Of a stretch of DNA of 38,457 bases, positions 1-7,093 are shown piece after piece. Below the pieces are notes generated by a model. It ran no database searches, was not told where the DNA came from, and was given only the letters and a program-made list of their open reading frames with translations. A program made the translations under genes and the position numbers. Positions within the stretch are counted from its first letter, which is position 1. Every line of letters begins with the position of its first letter. The stretch is from the NCBI GenBank assembly GCA_007095785.1, contig SFBL01000138.1:1-38457 (forward strand). Reading direction: 5' to 3'. Origin of the DNA: Microcystis aeruginosa Ma_SC_T_19800800_S464 (lineage in GTDB: Bacteria; Cyanobacteriota; Cyanobacteriia; Cyanobacteriales; Microcystaceae).

Positions 1-1
1 T

Positions 2-478
2 CATTCCTTCCAAGTCATCCGTCTTTGGGAAGAAAAGACACCACAATTTTTCCATCATCCCGGTTTATTACCCTTTGCCGTCCTCAGCAATACCGATGAC
101 CCCGAACAAGTGTTAAGTCAGGTGTCCCGTTCTTCAGAAACTATCTCCCAAAAACAGGTGCAAAGCAATCTCGCTGCCGCCACCAGTATTCTCGCCGGGT
201 TAGTATTAAATCGAGAGACGATTAAAAAAATCCTTCGGAGTGACATTATGAGAGAATCGGTCATCTATCAAGATATTTTAGAGGAAGGCGAGGAAAAAGG
301 ACTACAAAAAGGACGACAAGAAGGACGACAAGAAGGATTGCAAGCGGGTAAAGAAGAGAAAGCTCGACAAATTGCCCTAAAAATGCTATCTGCTGGTTTT
401 CCTATCCCAGAAATCGCCCGATTTACTGATTTATCCCCGGCAACTATCGAGGAATTACAAAGACAGCAGCACAATTAA
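2..478 (+). CDS. Rpn family recombination-promoting nuclease / putative transposase, C-terminal part
   Basis: The reading frame is open from the window edge (codon at base 2), so the gene is 5'-truncated by the window and the first in-window start codon is not its real start. What remains resembles the C-terminal half of cyanobacterial Rpn/PD-(D/E)XK-like proteins: an LLPFAVLSN segment, an alpha-helical middle, then a charged stretch repeating KGRQEGRQEG, then a short tail ending in a helix-turn-helix-like segment (IPEIARFTDLSPATIEEL). The catalytic nuclease core lies outside the window. These proteins occur in many copies in Microcystis-type genomes and are linked to DNA cleavage and recombination. 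The family call rests on the charged repeat and tail, so it is moderately secure; no substrate can be given. Confidence 0.7.
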   Translation, partial: HSFQVIRLWEEKTPQFFHHPGLLPFAVLSNTDDPEQVLSQVSRSSETISQKQVQSNLAAATSILAGLVLNRETIKKILRSDIMRESVIYQDILEEGEEKGLQKGRQEGRQEGLQAGKEEKARQIALKMLSAGFPIPEIARFTDLSPATIEELQRQQHN

Positions 479-543
479 AGCTTTTAACTGCAAAGGGTGG
501 GGAATTAGGGAAATTTCGGCTCATCTCCCCACCCCAAGCGCGA

Positions 544-732
544 TTAACGACGTTTAGCGAGGCCACGCACCACTAAACCACCACCTAGTATGCCTAATCC
601 GATAATACTAGAAAGTTCGGGAGTGGACACATTAACAATATCACCCAGAATATCAGCAGCAACAAGGCGAAAGTTATCGATTGCAGCATAACCACTGCTT
701 AGAATATCGGTTTTATGCCAAAAAAGCCGCAA
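544..732 (-). pseudogene. Remnant of a PEP-CTERM protein C-terminus
   Basis: This 62-codon frame opens with TTG inside the 3' end of the aminotransferase gene. It contains AAIDNFRLVA, typical of the end of PEP-CTERM extracellular domains, followed by a sorting-signal-like tail: a TPELSS motif where VPEPSS would be expected, a glycine-rich hydrophobic helix, and the basic end RGLAKRR. There is no signal peptide and a stop lies six codons upstream of the TTG, so this is probably a truncated leftover of a larger secreted protein. It could still be translated as a small membrane peptide, but no ribosome site supports that. Confidence 0.5.
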
Positions 733-1897
733 TTTTCTCCACGGCAGCCTCTAGAATATCGGGATCGTGAACTAAGGCAAAACGCACATACCCCTCACCA
801 CCCTTACCAAAACCGGAACCGGGGGAAACAGCGACACCAGTTTGGGCCACCAATTGCCGACAAAAATCGACGGAATTACCCGGCCAACTGGGGGGAATTT
901 TCGCCCAAACGTACATAGTAGCAGCCGGAGTGGCAACCGGCCAACCGATGCGATTTAGGGCATTAATAAACACATCCCGGCGTTTTTGGAAGATAGCGAC
1001 GGTTTCTTTGACCGAATCTTGATTACCAGTTAAAGCCGCGATCGCACCGTTGAGAATGCCCAAATATTGATTAAAATCAACCATAGCTTTAATCTGTCGC
1101 AAAGCCATAATTAACTGCGGGTTGCCAATAGCAAAACCGACGCGAAAACCCCCCATATTATAGGACTTGGAAAAGGTAAAAAACTCGATCGAATTAGTTT
1201 TAGCTCGATCGGCCTGTAAAATTGACGGGGGGGGCGATGTTGCCGCAAAAAAGATGTCTAGATAGGGAAAATCGTGGATTAGGACTAAATTATGCTGACG
1301 GCAAAAATCAACCGCTTTTTGAAAAAATGCCAAAGGTGCGATCGCTGTGGTGGGATTATGGGGATAACTCAAGACCATCAGCTTCGATTGTGCCAGCACT
1401 GCCGCAGGAATGTCCTCTAAAACCGGCAGAAAGTCATTTTTTGACGAAATTGGCATCCCGTAGATTTGACCGCCCGCAAGGGCAACACCGCCCAAATGGG
1501 AGGGATAACCCGGATCAAGCAGCAGGGCAAAATCTCCGGGGTTGAGAAGGGCCAAAGGTAGATGGGCCGTGCCTTCCTGAGAACCGATTAGGGGTAAAAC
1601 CTCCGTTTCTGGATCGATGGGGACACCAAAGCGATCGCTATACCAGTTAGCGGCAGTTATTCGGAAGTCTCTGGTCCCATTATGGAGTAAATAGCCGTGC
1701 GTCTGAGTATCGTGGAGAGATCGCTCAATAGCATCGATAACATGGGGAGCAGCACCAAGATCGGAGGAACCGAGCGAAAGATCGATAATGGTATTACCCG
1801 CTTCTCTACTGGCAGCTTTTGCCCGATCCATATCGGCAAAAACGTTGGATTGTAGTGCCTGTAAGCGGTTTGCTAGGGTTAAGTTACTCATAACCAC
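713..1897 (-). CDS. Class I/II pyridoxal-phosphate aminotransferase (aspartate / LL-DAP aminotransferase-like)
   Basis: A 394-residue fold-type I PLP enzyme that should transfer amino groups between an amino acid and a 2-oxo acid in the cytoplasm. Visible signatures are GSQEGT near residue 105 for cofactor phosphate binding, YPHNPT with Asn181, HDFPY with Asp209 contacting the pyridine nitrogen, and FSKSYNMGG with Lys244 as the PLP Schiff-base lysine. Length is normal for the family. Related cyanobacterial proteins are annotated as aspartate or LL-diaminopimelate aminotransferases, but the true DapL has a different N-terminus, so the substrate is open. It lies 10 bases downstream of the thioredoxin gene on the same strand and is probably cotranscribed. 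The start could be the first or third residue (MVM). Confidence 0.85.
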   Translation of the reverse strand: MVMSNLTLANRLQALQSNVFADMDRAKAASREAGNTIIDLSLGSSDLGAAPHVIDAIERSLHDTQTHGYLLHNGTRDFRITAANWYSDRFGVPIDPETEVLPLIGSQEGTAHLPLALLNPGDFALLLDPGYPSHLGGVALAGGQIYGMPISSKNDFLPVLEDIPAAVLAQSKLMVLSYPHNPTTAIAPLAFFQKAVDFCRQHNLVLIHDFPYLDIFFAATSPPPSILQADRAKTNSIEFFTFSKSYNMGGFRVGFAIGNPQLIMALRQIKAMVDFNQYLGILNGAIAALTGNQDSVKETVAIFQKRRDVFINALNRIGWPVATPAATMYVWAKIPPSWPGNSVDFCRQLVAQTGVAVSPGSGFGKGGEGYVRFALVHDPDILEAAVEKIAAFLA

Positions 1898-1907
1898 GGA
1901 TACCTAA

Positions 1908-2270
1908 TTAGCTGATATAGGTATCGATAAAAGATTGTAATTGTTGTTTACCGATCGCCCCTTCATGACTGGCAATAATTTGGTTATCTTTAAAGATGCG
2001 TAAAGCGGGAACACCTTCCACCTTACATTTAGCCACCGAGTCGGGGTTAGGGTCTATTTCTAGTTTAACTACTTTTAGCCGTTCGTCGTAGGTTTTCGCC
2101 ACCCAATCGATCGAGGGGGATACCAGACGGCACGGACCGCACCAACTCGCCCAAAAATAGACTAAAACGGGTTTTTCGACCTCAAAAACCTCTTGGTCAA
2201 ACTTCTGATCGCTAATGACAGTTACGCTACTCACAGTATTTATTTCCTCACCATCGTTACTGATCATCAT
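1908..2270 (-). CDS. Thioredoxin
   Basis: A small soluble thiol-disulfide oxidoreductase of 120 residues from the chosen ATG. It carries the canonical WCGPC active site (Cys44 and Cys47) after the beta strand VLVYFWAS, and the cis-proline loop EGVPAL. An in-frame GTG at 2309 would add 13 residues that match no thioredoxin feature and would put the start 6 bases from the permease stop, so the double ATG at 2265-2270 is preferred; neither has a strong Shine-Dalgarno sequence. The gene lies between an ABC permease and an aminotransferase on the same strand. Cyanobacteria carry several thioredoxins, and which class this is cannot be settled by eye. Confidence 0.85.
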   Translation of the reverse strand: MMISNDGEEINTVSSVTVISDQKFDQEVFEVEKPVLVYFWASWCGPCRLVSPSIDWVAKTYDERLKVVKLEIDPNPDSVAKCKVEGVPALRIFKDNQIIASHEGAIGKQQLQSFIDTYIS

Positions 2271-2315
2271 AGGGGTTCTGGGTAATTTTCGGCAATTATC
2301 CACTTCCACAATTCC

Positions 2316-3194
2316 TCAAACATTAGGATCAAAGACATCGCGTAAACCATCACCGATAAAATTAATACTTAACACTGTGATCACGATAGCCAGAGCCGGA
2401 AAAATGACCAAGTGGGGGGCAGTTGTCAAGTAATCTTTAGCTTTAAATAACATTTGTCCCCAAGTCGGCACATCGGGGGGGAAACCCAAACCCAAAAAAC
2501 TCAGGGTTGACTCGGTAATAATCGCATTACCCACCGCTAAAGTGGCTGCTACGATTATCATTCCCAAAACGTTAGGTAATAAATGCACCCAGATTAAACG
2601 GACAGGAGTGGCCCCCAAAGCTTTTGCGGCCGAGATAAATTCCATCTCCCGTAATTTTAAGAAATTTCCTCGCACCAATCGGGCCACCGACATCCAATTT
2701 AAACCCCCGATTACTAAAACCACGAGGATAAAAATGCCTGTTTCCGGTCCGGCGATTTTCTTGATACTATCGCGAAATAGATAGACAATCAGCAAAAGTA
2801 GGGGTAATTGGGGCAAAGATAGAAATAAATCCGTTAATCGCATCAATAAGCCATCGATCGCCCCCCCGTAAAACCCGGAAATAGCCCCGATCGCCGTCCC
2901 CAAAATCATCGCCACCATCATAGCAGCAATGCCCACCGCTAGGGAAATTCGACCCCCCACCAAAATCCTCGCCAATTGATCCTGGCCCAGATCATTAGTC
3001 CCGAAAAGATGTTTTAAACTAGGGGGAGCCGTAGCTTGACTAAAATCGATCGCATCTATAGGAACCCGATAAAAAAACGGACCGAATAGGACAGCAAAAA
3101 TAATTATCATTAATGCGATCGCTCCTATTACTGCCAGGGGATCTCGGTAAAAACGTCGCCAAGTATCGATAATTGCAGAAGACAGGGAAGACAT
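2316..3194 (-). CDS. ABC transporter permease, OppC/DppC family
   Basis: A 292-residue inner-membrane permease of the dipeptide/oligopeptide type. It has an N-terminal membrane helix (residues about 20-42), the family's LFGTNDLGQDQLARIL segment before the transport domain, several further hydrophobic helices, and the EAA loop EFISAAKALGATPVRLIW that contacts the ATPase. The C-terminus is the usual GDGLRDVFDP. No partner permease, ATPase or peptide-binding protein is adjacent, so the rest of the transporter must be encoded elsewhere. It heads a tight leftward set with thioredoxin and aminotransferase genes. The family is clear; the substrate (peptide, nickel or other) is not. Confidence 0.88.
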   Translation of the reverse strand: MSSLSSAIIDTWRRFYRDPLAVIGAIALMIIIFAVLFGPFFYRVPIDAIDFSQATAPPSLKHLFGTNDLGQDQLARILVGGRISLAVGIAAMMVAMILGTAIGAISGFYGGAIDGLLMRLTDLFLSLPQLPLLLLIVYLFRDSIKKIAGPETGIFILVVLVIGGLNWMSVARLVRGNFLKLREMEFISAAKALGATPVRLIWVHLLPNVLGMIIVAATLAVGNAIITESTLSFLGLGFPPDVPTWGQMLFKAKDYLTTAPHLVIFPALAIVITVLSINFIGDGLRDVFDPNV

Positions 3195-3210
3195 AATTAG
3201 GGTTGGCTGA

Positions 3211-3265
3211 ATTATAAATTATGAATTATGAATTATCAATTATGAAGTGGGAAGTGGGAAGTGGG
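3211..3265. repeat. Short tandem heptamers (AATTATG then AAGTGGG)
   Basis: Between the divergent permease and CobT-like genes, imperfect 7-base units of the AATTATG type run into three AAGTGGG-type units. These match the style of short tandemly repeated heptanucleotides known from cyanobacterial intergenic DNA. Confidence 0.7.
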
Positions 3266-3284
3266 TCTTTATCCATTTTCAGGG

Positions 3285-3330
3285 AAAAAGTGCCTGAATT
3301 TTCTCCCCGATCATAGGACCGGCACTTTTT
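3285..3330. repeat. Long-stem hairpin in a divergent intergenic region
   Basis: AAAAAGTGCC at 3285-3294 is perfectly complementary to GGCACTTTTT at 3321-3330, with a 26-base loop. It lies upstream of genes on both sides, so it is not an obvious terminator for either. A small palindromic repeat or mobile-element remnant is more likely. Confidence 0.6.
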
Positions 3331-3405
3331 GATATCAAAAAAGCCTAAAGACATTATCCAACAAAGTTTTTAGATTTATTCAGCTAACCCTAGTTAAATC
3401 AACAG

Positions 3406-4485
3406 ATGATTAAAATTTACACGGAAATCGAACAGGGGCAAAATTGGTTAGAGCGCCATCAAAAATCTTCTCCGATATTTGCCCTAGTTTTAGGTTTTAC
3501 CGAGACGGGATTAATCCCCGGAATCTCCACCGCCGGCGCCACCCCAGAAGATAGAAAATACACAGCGATCGCCGATGCCGAATTTATCGTTAAAGGAGTT
3601 TCACCCCATCCTCATTATCCCTTACCCCCCCTAACGGTGGGAGCCTCCCCCGCCTATATTACCCGCGCCGTGGTGGAAAAATTAGCCATTCCCGTCCGGG
3701 TTTTTAACGCCGGTTTACCCTTGCCCCCGGCCGTCGATTATATCGAACTGGGGGGACAACCGGCCCGTTGTCTCTCCACCGGCCGCGCCCTAGACCTGAC
3801 CATAGTAAAACACCTGTTCGCCCAAGGACTAACCTGGGGAGAAAAATTAGCCCGCGAGTCTAGTTATCTAATTATCGGCGAATGTGTGGTGGGTGGCACC
3901 ACCACCGCCCTCGCCATCCTAACCGGATTGGGTTATCGAGCCAACGGCAAAGTTAACAGCAGCCATCCCCAGTGCAATCATGCTCAGAAACAGGCAATAG
4001 TTGAGCAGGGATTAGCTCGAAAAGAAATTTTTGATCCTTTTGAGGTAATCGCCGCCCTAGGCGATCCTCAGCAGATTTTCGTCGCTGGTATGGCGATCGC
4101 CGCTAGTGGGCAGGGTGGGGTACTCCTCGCCGGAGGAACCCAAATGTTAGCCGTTTCTGCCCTAATTCAAGCTCTAGTGGCTAAATATGCCTATCCAGTT
4201 AACTGGGAAAATATCATCGTCGGCACAACTCGCTGGGTAGCGGAAGATAAAACGGGGGATACGGTGGGATTAGCCCGCCTGATCGGAAAAATACCCCTAT
4301 TAGCCACACAATTAAACTTTTCCGCCTCTAAATACCCGGTTTTGCAAGCTTATGAACAAGGTTTCGTCAAGGAAGGAGTCGGTGCGGGGGGATGTGCGAT
4401 CGCCGCTTATCTGTGCCAGAATTGGACTAATCAAGATTTGCTCAAAGCGATCGAAAATTTAATCGGGTTTCAACTAAACTGTTGA
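3406..4485 (+). CDS. CobT-like protein (UPF0284, nicotinate-nucleotide phosphoribosyltransferase-like)
   Basis: A 359-residue protein that looks like the cyanobacterial UPF0284 family, distantly related to CobT. CobT activates the lower-ligand base of cobalamin by phosphoribosyl transfer from nicotinate mononucleotide. Visible landmarks are the N-terminal segment LVLGFTETGLIPGISTAG, the glycine-rich loop GECVVGGTTTALAILTGLG near residues 160-180, the NSSHPQCNHAQK segment after it, and GGTQMLAVSALI near residue 245. Length fits the family. It stands alone on the plus strand, divergent from the permease, with no cobalamin riboswitch seen upstream. Whether this family has true CobT activity is not established by the sequence. 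Confidence 0.85.
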   Translation: MIKIYTEIEQGQNWLERHQKSSPIFALVLGFTETGLIPGISTAGATPEDRKYTAIADAEFIVKGVSPHPHYPLPPLTVGASPAYITRAVVEKLAIPVRVFNAGLPLPPAVDYIELGGQPARCLSTGRALDLTIVKHLFAQGLTWGEKLARESSYLIIGECVVGGTTTALAILTGLGYRANGKVNSSHPQCNHAQKQAIVEQGLARKEIFDPFEVIAALGDPQQIFVAGMAIAASGQGGVLLAGGTQMLAVSALIQALVAKYAYPVNWENIIVGTTRWVAEDKTGDTVGLARLIGKIPLLATQLNFSASKYPVLQAYEQGFVKEGVGAGGCAIAAYLCQNWTNQDLLKAIENLIGFQLNC

Positions 4486-4557
4486 CTATCTATTTGGGCA
4501 TCACCTATCGCTAAAACCCTAGATTTTTTATCCGAATGCTTCGCCCCTACCCATAAA

Positions 4558-4648
4558 GGTGGTGATTCGGTAGTAGTGATGGCGGCTTAATCCTTTGCTT
4601 TGCTGTGCATTGTAGTCATGGATAAAATACCAAAGGGCTCCCCAACGT
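4558..4648. repeat. Diverged repeat, copy A
   Basis: About 90 bases alignable, at roughly two thirds identity by eye, to 11727-11815 in the same orientation. Read on the minus strand both copies can encode WYFI(H/D)D(Y/D)NAQ followed by a GLS(R/Y)HHY segment, suggesting an old protein-coding or mobile element. It lies just outside the 3' side of the IS982 element. Confidence 0.5.
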
Positions 4649-4680
4649 GATTCTCCATTTTTTTAGAGAAAGATAGCTGA

Positions 4681-5704
4681 GTTCGGGTTAAGCAGATTGA
4701 GGTAAAACCCAGTCCATCTGTAGGGAAGGCTTCTTGGGTTGGTGACAGTAAGCAATTAAGGCACACAAGACGTTTACACAAAAATTGACTGGGCTTCGGT
4801 GACGAGAATGTTCGATTTGAGAAATATTCTTCAATTGGTCAATAATCGTCTCAATAATACAGCGTTTTCGAGACAGAAGCTTATCCTGTAAACGCATCAG
4901 TTGATTCTTCATGTTACGACGGGGTTTGGCGAAAAAATGAATGCCAAAATCTTCTAAAAATTGAGTTGCTAACTTAGCTGAAATATAACCCCGATCAGCA
5001 AAAACTTTGCCAAAAATATTTGCAAGTAGTTCGGGAATCGGTTTTCGATCATCTACGTTGCCGGTCGTCAAAATGACGTTCAGTAATTACCCTCTTTCAT
5101 TGACAACTAAATGAAGCTTAAATCCGAAAAACCAATCCACAGAAGTCTTCCCCCTTTGGGCGAGATTTTTAAACACTTTATGCTGCGAAATCCGCCGATT
5201 ATGGCAAACTTTGAGCGCCGTGGAATCAACAAAACTAATACCGGTACACTGTCCACAGCAGTGTTTTAGGTAAACACAAAAAGGCAACAGCGTCGAAGGA
5301 ATCCACTCAATAAACCTTTGATAACTGGGTAACTCAGGAAAAGCTTGACCCCATTGCTGGGTTACTTGCTCTAAGTAATAAGATTTGAAGTTGCGATATT
5401 GATTGGCATGAAAAGCAATTAAAATTGTCATAATTTCTGATAAGCACAAGCTTTTGGCTCGTTGACGGTGAGTTAAGCCGTGACCAAGGAAGGTTTTTTG
5501 CCACTGGGGGACAAATTGTTGGCAAAAATCATCGACATGGCAGAAGAGAGCGTCTAAACTAAACATAGGGGAAAGTGGCTGAAGTTTGTTCTGTTTTTCA
5601 GCATAAGCTAAGACGCATTTAAACAGGGTATTGTGAAGCTGATTAACAGGGGTAAATCCCACATTAATTAAGCTAAGACGCATCTTAACCGCCTATCCTT
5701 AGAT
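4681..5704 (-). mobile_element. IS982-family insertion sequence (approximate ends)
   Basis: An element of about 1 kb with a single transposase gene reading leftward. TAGCTGA occurs at 4674-4680 and again at 5705-5711 and may be a 7-base target duplication. GGTTAAG-type sequence occurs near both ends in inverted orientation (4686-4692 and 5684-5690), but the two copies sit at different distances from the proposed ends, so the exact boundaries are uncertain. A partial, older copy lies at 10482-10825. Confidence 0.6.
4688..5566 (-). pseudogene. IS982-family transposase with one in-frame stop codon
   Basis: Two open stretches in the same frame together make a full IS982-type transposase of about 290 residues. 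The N-terminal part starts at an ATG (5564-5566, MFSLDALFCHVDDF) and runs to HLVVNERG; the C-terminal part continues with [16 protein letters not shown] and carries FADRGYIS and RRNMKNQ. They are separated only by a TAA at 5087-5089. Restoring a sense codon there, such as GAA (Glu), would give a continuous reading frame, so inactivation is by a point mutation, not a frameshift. Acidic residues in FVDSTALK and FADRGY are candidate catalytic positions. The protein is probably inactive unless the stop is read through. Confidence 0.88.
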
Positions 5705-5711
5705 TAGCTGA

Positions 5712-6027
5712 ATTTCCCCCACCCCCCCTTGCCCCTAGGACTGATTCATTCTCCGAATCTAATTCTTTTTTTGCTACCTTTAATCGCTTATGAGGTAAGC
5801 AAAGCACGACGTTTTTAAAAATTTTCAGATATTTATTCCGAGAAATCGACTAAAAATGTTAAGAGTCACTAATAATTGCTGATTGTCGGTATTTATGGAA
5901 ATGTGAGATGCAGCCTAGGGAAATCTTTACCTAATCAGATTTTCACCGGTCGGCATATAATTGATTGTCATAAAAGCTGATAAAATCCTCAAAAGTAGTA
6001 ACTTTTTCTGGCTATTTGTCCTGTAGT
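5712..6027. other. Intergenic stretch with no recognised gene
   Basis: AT-rich sequence to the right of the IS982 element. It begins with a run of cytosines and then shows no reading frame with family features, no tRNA-like fold and no clear promoter. It may hold old mobile-element debris. Confidence 0.4.
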
Positions 6028-6061
6028 TAAAACAAACAAAAGAGAGAAATAAATTCTCTCT
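6028..6061 (-). terminator. Rho-independent terminator after the small membrane protein gene
   Basis: On the minus strand AGAGAGAA and TTCTCTCT form a perfect 8-bp stem with a 5-base loop (6041-6061), followed by TTTGTTTGTTTT. It lies about 50 bases past the stop of the 67-residue protein gene and probably ends the deformylase transcript. Confidence 0.75.
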
Positions 6062-6111
6062 TCTGCTCATGAAAATTATGCCAATTTTACAATAACCGAG
6101 GTGAAGTTATT

Positions 6112-6315
6112 CTACTTGTAATTGGCTCTTGTGTCTTTAACCGCCGCCCAAAAAAATAGGGCTGTTAGTGGTACACTTGCTGCTAGAATTAGTCCAGTGG
6201 TAGTATTGCCTAAATCTGGTTCTCCTGAGCTAATTTCAAAGACACAACCCACACCAGCGATCGCTGCAATACAGGATAATAACAATAAAACGCCGCTTTT
6301 TGGGGTCATCTTCAC
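6112..6315 (-). CDS. Small two-helix membrane protein, function unknown
   Basis: A 67-residue protein with two hydrophobic segments, about residues 8-28 and 38-58, joined by a short polar loop containing SGEPDLGNTT. A good ribosome site (GAGGAGTG) lies a few bases before the ATG, which makes it a credible gene despite its size. It follows the deformylase gene on the same strand with a 25-base gap and is followed by a clear terminator, so it is probably the last gene of that transcript. The N-terminus could be read as a weak signal or lipoprotein-like sequence (IAGVGC), but two transmembrane helices fit better. No function can be assigned. Confidence 0.65.
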   Translation of the reverse strand: MKMTPKSGVLLLLSCIAAIAGVGCVFEISSGEPDLGNTTTGLILAASVPLTALFFWAAVKDTRANYK

Positions 6316-6340
6316 TCCTCACCTAAATTAACTAATGCCT

Positions 6341-6916
6341 TTATTTTGTCACTTTCTCGACGGGTTTCACCGCTTGCACGGAAAAACCGTGTTTTTTTAA
6401 TTCTTCATTGAGTGCCAAATCGTTATCTACTCTATCCACGAACATGACACCACTAAGATGATCCATTTCGTGTTGAATTACCCGCGCTAGTAAACCGTTA
6501 GCTTGCAGTTTTCGCGGTTTCCCCTGTTCATCTTTATAACTCACTTCGATCGCTTGGGGGCGGATGACATCTAAAAACACATCAGGAATACTCAAACAAC
6601 CCTCTTCCGCTTTGCATAATTCCCGACTATAACCGATAATTTGGGGATTAATCAGAATTAGTGGCGGATTTTCGGGTTTATCGGGTTCACAATCAATGAC
6701 GATTAATTGTTTATTGACTGCCACTTGCGGAGCCGCTAACCCGATACCATTGGCACTATACATGGTTTGCAGCATTTCTCTGGCTAATTGACGAATGCTG
6801 TCATCGACTTTAGCAATCCGCTTGGCCGGTTGACGCAGGACTCGATCGCCGAGATAATGCAGTTCTAAAGGGGGTTTTTCTAATTTGCGTTTTTCTACGG
6901 TAATAGTGGCGCTCAT
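6341..6916 (-). CDS. def: Peptide deformylase
   Basis: Removes the formyl group from the N-terminal methionine of nascent proteins, using a bound metal ion. All three family motifs are present: GIGLAAPQ at residues 57-64, EEGCLSIP at 104-111 with metal ligand Cys107, and QHEMDHL at 148-154 with ligands His149 and His153 and catalytic Glu150. At 191 residues, with a short N-terminal extension before the catalytic domain, its length is normal. It is followed 25 bases later by a small membrane protein gene on the same strand and preceded by a kinase gene, also leftward, across a 177-base gap with G-rich simple repeats. Confidence 0.97.
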   Translation of the reverse strand: MSATITVEKRKLEKPPLELHYLGDRVLRQPAKRIAKVDDSIRQLAREMLQTMYSANGIGLAAPQVAVNKQLIVIDCEPDKPENPPLILINPQIIGYSRELCKAEEGCLSIPDVFLDVIRPQAIEVSYKDEQGKPRKLQANGLLARVIQHEMDHLSGVMFVDRVDNDLALNEELKKHGFSVQAVKPVEKVTK

Positions 6917-7093
6917 AAACTTAATTATCGATGGGATGACACACTTTTGATCTTAGTCACTGGCTCTGGGGCAAAAAAGCCCAGACTCTTCATAAAATTT
7001 TACACTGATCACAGACAGTTCGTCCATATCAGGGGGTGGGAGGTGGGAAGTGGGGAGAAGGGGAGAAGGGAGAAAAAAGCTGATTGTAACCTG

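Noticed and set aside
715-1545. Plus-strand frames inside the aminotransferase gene
   Set aside because: They are antisense shadows with no family features; the minus-strand gene has all PLP motifs.
6305-6325. Plus-strand ACTCCTCAC resembling the Yfr1 core motif
   Set aside because: It is the complement of the ribosome site of the small membrane protein gene on the minus strand and has no flanking hairpins.
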